Shown here piece after piece: positions 57,785 to 64,000 of a stretch of 64,000 bases of DNA. The notes beneath the pieces were generated by a model. That model worked only from the letters and a program-made list of their open reading frames with translations. It was not told where the DNA came from and made no database searches. The stretch lies in the NCBI GenBank assembly GCA_029378245.1, contig JARKIF010000026.1, forward strand, positions 620,001 through 684,000, read 5' to 3'. The DNA is from Roridomyces roridus (taxonomy: Eukaryota; Basidiomycota; Agaricomycetes; Agaricales; Mycenaceae). Position 1 is the first letter of the stretch, and the number at the start of each line of letters is the position of its first letter. The translations under genes were made by a program, and so were the position numbers.

Positions 57785-60469
57785 CGTCGTCGAGATGGGT
57801 GAATGCGGTGTGGGGTGTCACCGGAGAGAGAGGCCGCCCTTTTATGAGGGTCGTCTCAAAGCGGATGACCAGCCCGATTTGGCGTGGCATCGGGCTGTCA
57901 GCCGAACCAAACAAACTGAACCGGCTCAGTTCGTGTCGGCGTCCATTTCCTCCGACTACCTGCGATTGTCCCGCACTGCTGCCCTATGGCTGCTCTGCAT
58001 GCTGCACCCTTCCTCGTCCTCTTCTGCTGCTGGCCTCAATGAATCTATCGCATTCCTAGCACGTTTCTCACTAATCCACTCACTCAGCAACCCGCCCGAC
58101 ACACCTGACTCAGCCGACACGTATATCCCCGTCTTTCGGCGTTTCTCCGTCTCGGTGACTCAGACATTCAGTCAACTGATAACGGCCTCGTTTCCCGCAA
58201 ACGCGGCTTGCCTCGAGACTCCCTTTCATGCCTCCCTCCATCCCTTTGTTTGATATCCTTCTTCCCTTCCTTCCTGCCTTCCCTTTGTTTCACGCGGCGC
58301 ATGCGGAACCTCGTGCCCGCACACACCTCACCTTCCCTTCCGTCCACGACAAGCGGATCTCTGCCATCTCCTCGCCAGTCGCACTCCGGTCCGAGATACC
58401 CTACACGCTGACTGATCTAATTGATAATCGACCTGGCGATGTCTTTCATCTGGGTGAGAATCTGCTAAGAATATCGATAATCCGTGCATGCCAGCAGCCT
58501 CGAGTTCCTCCCACCGGCGTCTTCTCTCTCGGGCTCGGTTATCCATCCATCTCATCGTCCTTTCAATAATCCTCCCTTTCATGATCGACGGATAACGATG
58601 TATGTAAATCTGCTCACGGGTCTGCGCGCGGTAATCTTAGCGGCATCTCTTTCTTTCTCTCTTTCTTTCGTTCTTTGACCGGGTCGGGTCATCTCCCTTT
58701 CATCCTTGGCTCTGGCTCGGCTTTCTTTGTTTCTTTGTCCGACGATCCCATGCTCATCCCACGTTTGTCTTTGTCTGTTTTTCTTTCAAGCTCGAGCATC
58801 TTCCCATGCCCTTTCTTCGAGGAGGCATCTGAGGCATCTCCCTTTCTCTCATCGCAGTAACATCTTATCGGCAGCACTCTGCAGCGGATCGGGTCTTGCA
58901 CTCTCGACTTTCTTTCATCGACGTTCGCCCATACCCCATGCCCTTCCATGCAGGCTCCGTATACCCGTGGTCCCAATACCCGGTCGACATTCTTAGTCCA
59001 GTCCCGACATTTCAGCGCTATCTCGCATCTCGCATCAAGTTTAGTATCCCGATCCCGGTCCGCGAGCTTATCGCATCGCCTCTCCGACTCCGACTCGCCC
59101 TCGGGGACATATGTACTATGTACAGACACCGGGGACACCGGGAATCACCTGTCTGTGCCTGCTATGTCTGCGCAGTTCGACCTAGTCAGATTCTGTCAAC
59201 ACGTATTTGTGGGTACGCACCGCCGCCGAGAATCATGCGCCTCCGATTTTCAACGGCGTCTGCATCTCTTTTTCTCGCGGGCGACTCGGACGACTCGGAG
59301 CTGGCACGGCCACCGTTACCCTTGAATGTTCAATATCACTAGCACTAGCACATCACATCCCCTCCCCGGGAGTCAGTCCTACCACTGTGGCTATGGGTGC
59401 ATGCCGAGGTCTCCGCGTACCCCGAACTCTCCCGAACTCCTCCCCATTCCTTACTCATCACTTATGCAAAGTGACAGTTCCGATTCCCGAAGAGAAAATC
59501 ACGGACAGCAGCGTGCGAGTACTCATGTCGATGTCCAGATGAATATTCGATGGACATGAATGGAGATTACTGACATTGAAATATCAATCGTCGACTCCAA
59601 CCCCGTGCCCGCCCCGCCCCACCCCCGCCCCCACCCGCTAGCCCCTCACTCTGTCATGATCAGACTGTCACTGCGTGGATCTCTGTGGGGTGCCATATCA
59701 TATCATGTTGGACGTGTCCGTCCGACTCCCGAATCCTGCTGAATAGGATTTGCGGAGATCCACGGGCTGGATCAGCTATGGTGTGTCCGCCGGTCGAGTA
59801 TGCCGTGGTCCCGCCGTTGGAGTGGGTTTACTCGGTTGGCTTGGCTCGGACCGACTACACTCATCCACATCCCTCGACATCGTGTCCAAATTCAACCTAC
59901 ACTTGCGCTTGGAATTCGATTTCGATTTCGAGCTGGCTCGCGCTTGGTCGGGTCCTCCACTGTTTGTGCTTTGACCCAGATGATGTGTGGATTTCGAAGT
60001 TCCCTTCAACCTCCTCGCTTTGACCACGGACTCTTGGGGGTTGCTTGACAACGCTTGGAACATCTGGCGGCTGGCCCCAGCTCAGAGTCAAATCACTTTC
60101 GTCGAAGCCCGCTTTGAGCCGGCTCGAAATCCTCGTACGTCCTCCATGGTCAACGGGCGCATCCCACCAGGGCCCAGAGCCCAAGTTGCCCACTGCAACG
60201 AGTGTATCGCCTCACGCTGATCTCCGTCCTCTCGTACTCTGCACTCCCTGGCGACTAGGATGCACCGGAACCAACGGTAGCGCAGGCTCTTCGCAGGTTG
60301 TCGAATTGGACGAAACCTATACCGCACTTTTGTGGCACGTGGTGGACTCGTACGGCGCTTCTCTGACATTTTCGCCATTAGCAACCGCACCCCGACCCGA
60401 TCGTACTACTTACCGTATCTACTAGGTTCGCTCCGCGGCTCTACTGGCTTGGTTACCGTTCGACTTGAC
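57785..60469. other. Upstream region of the small gene, polypyrimidine-rich, no gene seen
   Basis: Long TC-rich runs on the plus strand, most marked at about 58640-58860 (TTCTTTCTCTCTTTCTTTCG). No coding unit is supported. Part may be the promoter of the minus-strand gene ending at 57784. Confidence 0.45.
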
Positions 60470-62935
60470 TGCACCCTTCTGCCATACCAACCATGGGTCT
60501 TACGAATCTTGCTGACGATTCCGCCGCCAGTTCAAATTCAAAATACCTTGCGGGTGCACACACACAGAACCGATTTTTTGGGCTTTGGGATTTACAGCGA
60601 CACCCGTTGCGGTGGGCGAAACTTCGTCTCAGGTCAGCCTGTTTCAGTTCGTTTCGGATTTTCGTGATCAGCGATCGGAATATCTTGCTTCCGTCTTGGT
60701 GAACTCATGTCTTGTCAGAGTTGAGCTGAACCGAGTCTGACTCGTGTGGGTTTGCTGATTGTCGCGCGCCTCTTGTGATTTCATTCTCCACAAGTGGGAC
60801 TTTTGTGCTTTTGTCTTATTTTGATGGCACTTCAATGGACAACAACGGAGAAGAACAAGGCACCTGCGACAAGACGATAAGATTGAGACACAATAGATAT
60901 AGATAATCACAATAAAATGAATTGCATTGGAAGATAGACGAACGTGGACTCGTACATGTGTAATCAGTCCGAGTCGCTGTTCATTTCCGTCGAACACCGT
61001 AATAAACCTCGCTCATTTAACGGAGCTGTTGCATTCAAATCCGGCGGCAACGGCGAAATGCAATCTAATCGCGGTTCTTCCGTCGGACCTTCAACTTGCG
61101 CAGCCAGGCCGCAGCCACCGCGCAACCTCACAGCTGCGGACGAACCAGGATGAACCGGCTTGAACTATAGCCACATACATCATCGTTAAACCCCACAGCT
61201 CGCACGAAAATACCCGCGCAGTCGTCATAGCGTTTGCGCTTGATTAAGAGCTCCAATGACAAGTGCCTAGATTAGATTAGATAACATGGCTGACAGGGCA
61301 TCGGTGATCAAGTTGCCGAGATCAAGAGATAAGAGTCGGAAGAATGTCAAGTCGACCCCGTATACATCGACTATACATCTCACACTCATCTTGGGACATC
61401 TTTCGACGCGGGTATCCTACCCCACAGAATCGCCCGATGTATTCCGCGGCATATCCAAACGTCGGTCGGAGTTCTTCGGAGTGCGGGGACAATCGGTTCG
61501 ATCTTTGACGTGCCCGACGGAATCGCGGGCCAACAATACACCGAAAATCTGTGGAGCGTGGACAGAATGTGTCAGATGTCCGAGTCCGCTGCTATCCGAT
61601 TTACCGTCGCCGAACCGGTACCAGCGTAGATTATCCAGGGCAACTCAGGCTCACTCCGGTTTGACTCCGGTTACTTCTGGAACGCGTAAGAAGCTGGTAC
61701 TCGGTGACTAGTCTGGACGACAATCTTACCCCAAACTGGTTTGCCGGAACGCAAATCCCAGGGCGACTAGTCATTTGGATTACTCAGCCGCAGTCGAGTC
61801 ATGCTGACTGGCGCGTCGACATCCTCTGTGCACCGACGATTCTGCCTGACTCACCCGCACCTTACTCAGTCCCATTACTGTTCCTTCTTCTCAGGCTGGT
61901 TCGTCCGTTTTCGCAGGAGCGACCTCCGCGGAAAGTCTCTCGACATCATGTGGGTACGGTCCGGGGAACCCTGGCAGTTCGGGCTTCTAGATGTCCCAAG
62001 TCCTTGAGTACCGGGCACTCAGGAATCACGGCCGTGCGACCTGCGATTATCTAGCTATGGACTAGCTGCGAAGATAGGCCTGCGGCGGGCGATAAGATTC
62101 CCGGTGCGATTTTCCGGCGAGTAATTTTCCGGGACGGCGATTTAAGGCTGATAATGAAATCAAGGGACTGCCGGTCTGTCCGATAATCAGCCGCTCGTTG
62201 GTACGGCTACTTGGTTACGAAGATCGCTGCTCGGGCTCTCAGTTGCTCGGGCTCTCGTTGAACTTCAGTCCGGTTGGAATACTTGACAAGTAGCCGCGGC
62301 TTCCGACAATCCAATGACGCCGGTCGTTGATCACTCATTTTCTTGGACCCACCTCCTGTGGACCGAGCCGCCGGTGATGGGAAAAAGGGATGGGGTTCGA
62401 GAATAAGCGATCATCCCGAAACGAACGGGCTTAGTGCCTCCTACTAACAGAGGGGGGATCTCCGATCCATAACCTTCATCATCATGCTCGCCACGGTGCT
62501 GGCATTTTCTACATAGCTTGTGGGTTCATTTCCATTCGACTGTGCACCGAAACAAATCATTATCCCACACAAGCACTGACAGTTGAATATACGTGTGGAT
62601 TAAAGGGTGAGCCAGGGACGTGTCTCGAATTGACTCGGTCCACCATTCCCGCCTTCAGCGTCACACCCCACAACACCAACCCCATTGAACTCACCCAGTC
62701 CTTCTCTGCAGAGAAGATCTTCTCCGTGACTTGCAACGACTAGCTTGGCTACGTGCAAGAAATCCTCCGGTGTGCTTTCTCGGGGCAAGAACATGGCTCG
62801 TACGTCCCTCCCATTATCCATGATATACCGCTACTCACTGCGTTGCTCCAGTTGCCGCGATTTTGACGTCAACACGGTGATCAACGCCTACAACCACCAT
62901 CGTGGCCTCGTCATCCGTCACAACGTTGTCTAGCT
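60470..62935. repeat. Inverted duplication, arm 2
   Basis: Reverse-orientation counterpart of 48997-51595; see arm 1 for anchors. Inner border near 60470 at GACTGCACCCTTCTGCC; outer border near 62935 within the DUF4419 relic. The two arms enclose about 8.9 kb. Confidence 0.8.
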
Positions 62936-63450
62936 CACCATCCGGTCCCAATTCAACTTTTCTCGACGCGGAGGTCCTCCGCACAGACCTCGTCGCGCAC
63001 GAAGGCAAGCGCGGGCTGGCCGTTTTGTCGAAGGCAACCGCTATAACGTGGCGACATGTCTCGGCAGATGGTGGGGCTGATCGAGAAGAATGTAGTCGAC
63101 CCCCGTCCTGCGTGAGTGGGTGCTCCCTAATTTGACCACCCATCGCTGCGGTGCTCATGACACTCAAGCAGTATATCTCGTACGGCTTCGGGATGACGGC
63201 ACTCCCCGCGTCACGCTCGAAGGGGACAAGGCGGACTGGGTCAATATCCTCGAGCGGATCGAGAAGCTCAAAGAATATGGTATTGAGACGATTGCTTGAT
63301 ACCATCTCCTGCGCCACGTTATGTACCGCTTTGTCTCTGCATTGGACGACCCCACGAGCCAGGAAAATGCGGATTTCTGGCAGCAGGTCGCGTACCTGAC
63401 ACTTACATACTTGGAAGTCTCTGGACCACTCAATCAGATTCGGAATTGTG
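62620..63450 (+). pseudogene. DUF4419 protein pseudogene, copy 2
   Basis: Reads across several frames and stops: VTPHNTNPIELTQSFSAEK, AFSGQEHGSYVPPIIHD, VNTVINAYNHHRGLVIR, then after frameshifts VAHEGKRGLAV, LREWVLPNLTTH, TPRVTLEGDKADWVNIL with RIEKLKEYGIET, and FVSALDDPTSQENADFW. This order matches DUF4419 proteins over most of their length. At least four frame changes and several stops are present. Compared with copy 1 it lacks 51 nt between short GTCAA repeats at about 62872, removing the NLLPDEQGLGNGFVN block. Confidence 0.8.
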
Positions 63451-63459
63451 AATTTCCTA

Positions 63460-64000
63460 CGTGCCGGAGCGGAGCGAAGGCATGGCTTGTTGCTCATTAA
63501 TTTATCCCGGGATCAGCCTGTGATCGGCTTGGTTGAACTCAATTTGCCTGTGTTGTGCTCGCCGCATCATTTCCATCATTTCTCTTGCTCTTGACTCCCA
63601 TCTCAATCAAGTCTGTGTACCTTCGCTGCATCCATCGTGCCTCCCATCTGCTGCAGTCTCCGCCTCTTGGAAATCAACTTGCTCCGAGTAATCAACATCC
63701 CTGATGCTATGCCACGACAGCTTCTCCCGCGGACTCCAGCCTTTACCACTGCACTGGACGATCCTCGTGTCGTGCGGCCATCTTCCAACAGCTTCCTGCT
63801 CTCAACTGTGACTCCGACTAGTCTGAAGCAATCACGGATACATCCTGCCTGACCTCAGCACCGACGCAGCTCCTGTCCTCTGAATCTTGATCGTGGCATC
63901 GTCTCATTTTTGGTACGTTTCCGTTCATCAGTGGGCAGCGAGCTGGCAGGGGTGTTGGTCGCAACCATGATCGACAGATCTCTTGCTATCACCATTGTCA
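63460..64000. other. No gene seen to the window end
   Basis: Short overlapping open frames only. Confidence 0.4.

Noticed and set aside
57313..57802. Plus-strand Arg-rich ORFs over the 57-kb gene
   Set aside because: Mirror images of the Ser/Asp-rich minus-strand coding sequence.
1..64000. CRISPR arrays, rRNA genes or bacterial operons
   Set aside because: No regular short direct repeats with unique spacers, no rRNA similarity noticed, and gene structure is eukaryotic throughout.

Overview
The window looks like nuclear DNA of a mushroom-forming basidiomycete (Agaricomycetes). The signs are short GT-AG introns of about 45-60 nt, a fungal Helitron, a FunK1-type kinase fragment, an F-box protein of the usual agaric type, DUF4419 relics and ARM-repeat genes. 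The genus cannot be fixed from sequence alone. Host genes are few: a RING-finger protein (16.9-18.1 kb), a cyclin (20.8-21.8 kb), an ARM-repeat protein (24.0-26.1 kb, minus), an F-box gene with one nonsense codon (46.9-48.1 kb) and a small disordered protein (57.2-57.8 kb, minus). Most of the rest is mobile or decayed DNA.

Layout. 0.26-9.5 kb: a Helitron with an intact 2372-residue Rep/helicase, flanked by two small same-strand genes. 9.6-12.5 kb: no convincing genes. 12.57-16.17 kb: a 3.6-kb TIR element with a 6-bp target duplication, carrying a dead FunK1 kinase fragment and two nested MITEs. 18.3-20.0 kb: a tandem repeat with six tRNA T-arm/B-box-like motifs. 22.3-23.8 kb: a 1.5-kb non-autonomous TIR element with a 6-bp duplication.

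The main discovery is an 18.6-kb element at 26551-45177. Its inverted ends begin TATG(A/G)C, it is flanked by a perfect 6-bp duplication (TTGACC), and both ends carry subterminal TGCA-rich arrays. It holds four genes arranged as two convergent pairs: a DD34E integrase with an N-terminal HTH, a 519-residue unknown protein, a protein of about 1800 residues joining a 2OG-Fe(II)-dioxygenase-like domain to a chromodomain, and an RGG protein with a PD-(D/E)XK-like motif. No DNA polymerase, packaging ATPase or capsid gene was seen. It shares integrase type, target-duplication length and size with Mavericks but not their gene set. The 1.5-kb element at 22.3 kb and a 1.2-kb element at 33.1-34.3 kb share its end signature and 6-bp duplications, so they look like its non-autonomous relatives. 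The 1.2-kb copy lies inside the dioxygenase-chromodomain gene. Its terminal repeats supply a splice donor and acceptor whose use restores the reading frame exactly, as expected of an introner-like, self-masking insertion.

48.99-51.6 kb and 60.47-62.94 kb are diverged inverted copies of one segment, each ending in a DUF4419 relic. The roughly 8.9 kb between them holds one MITE-like element and one small gene.
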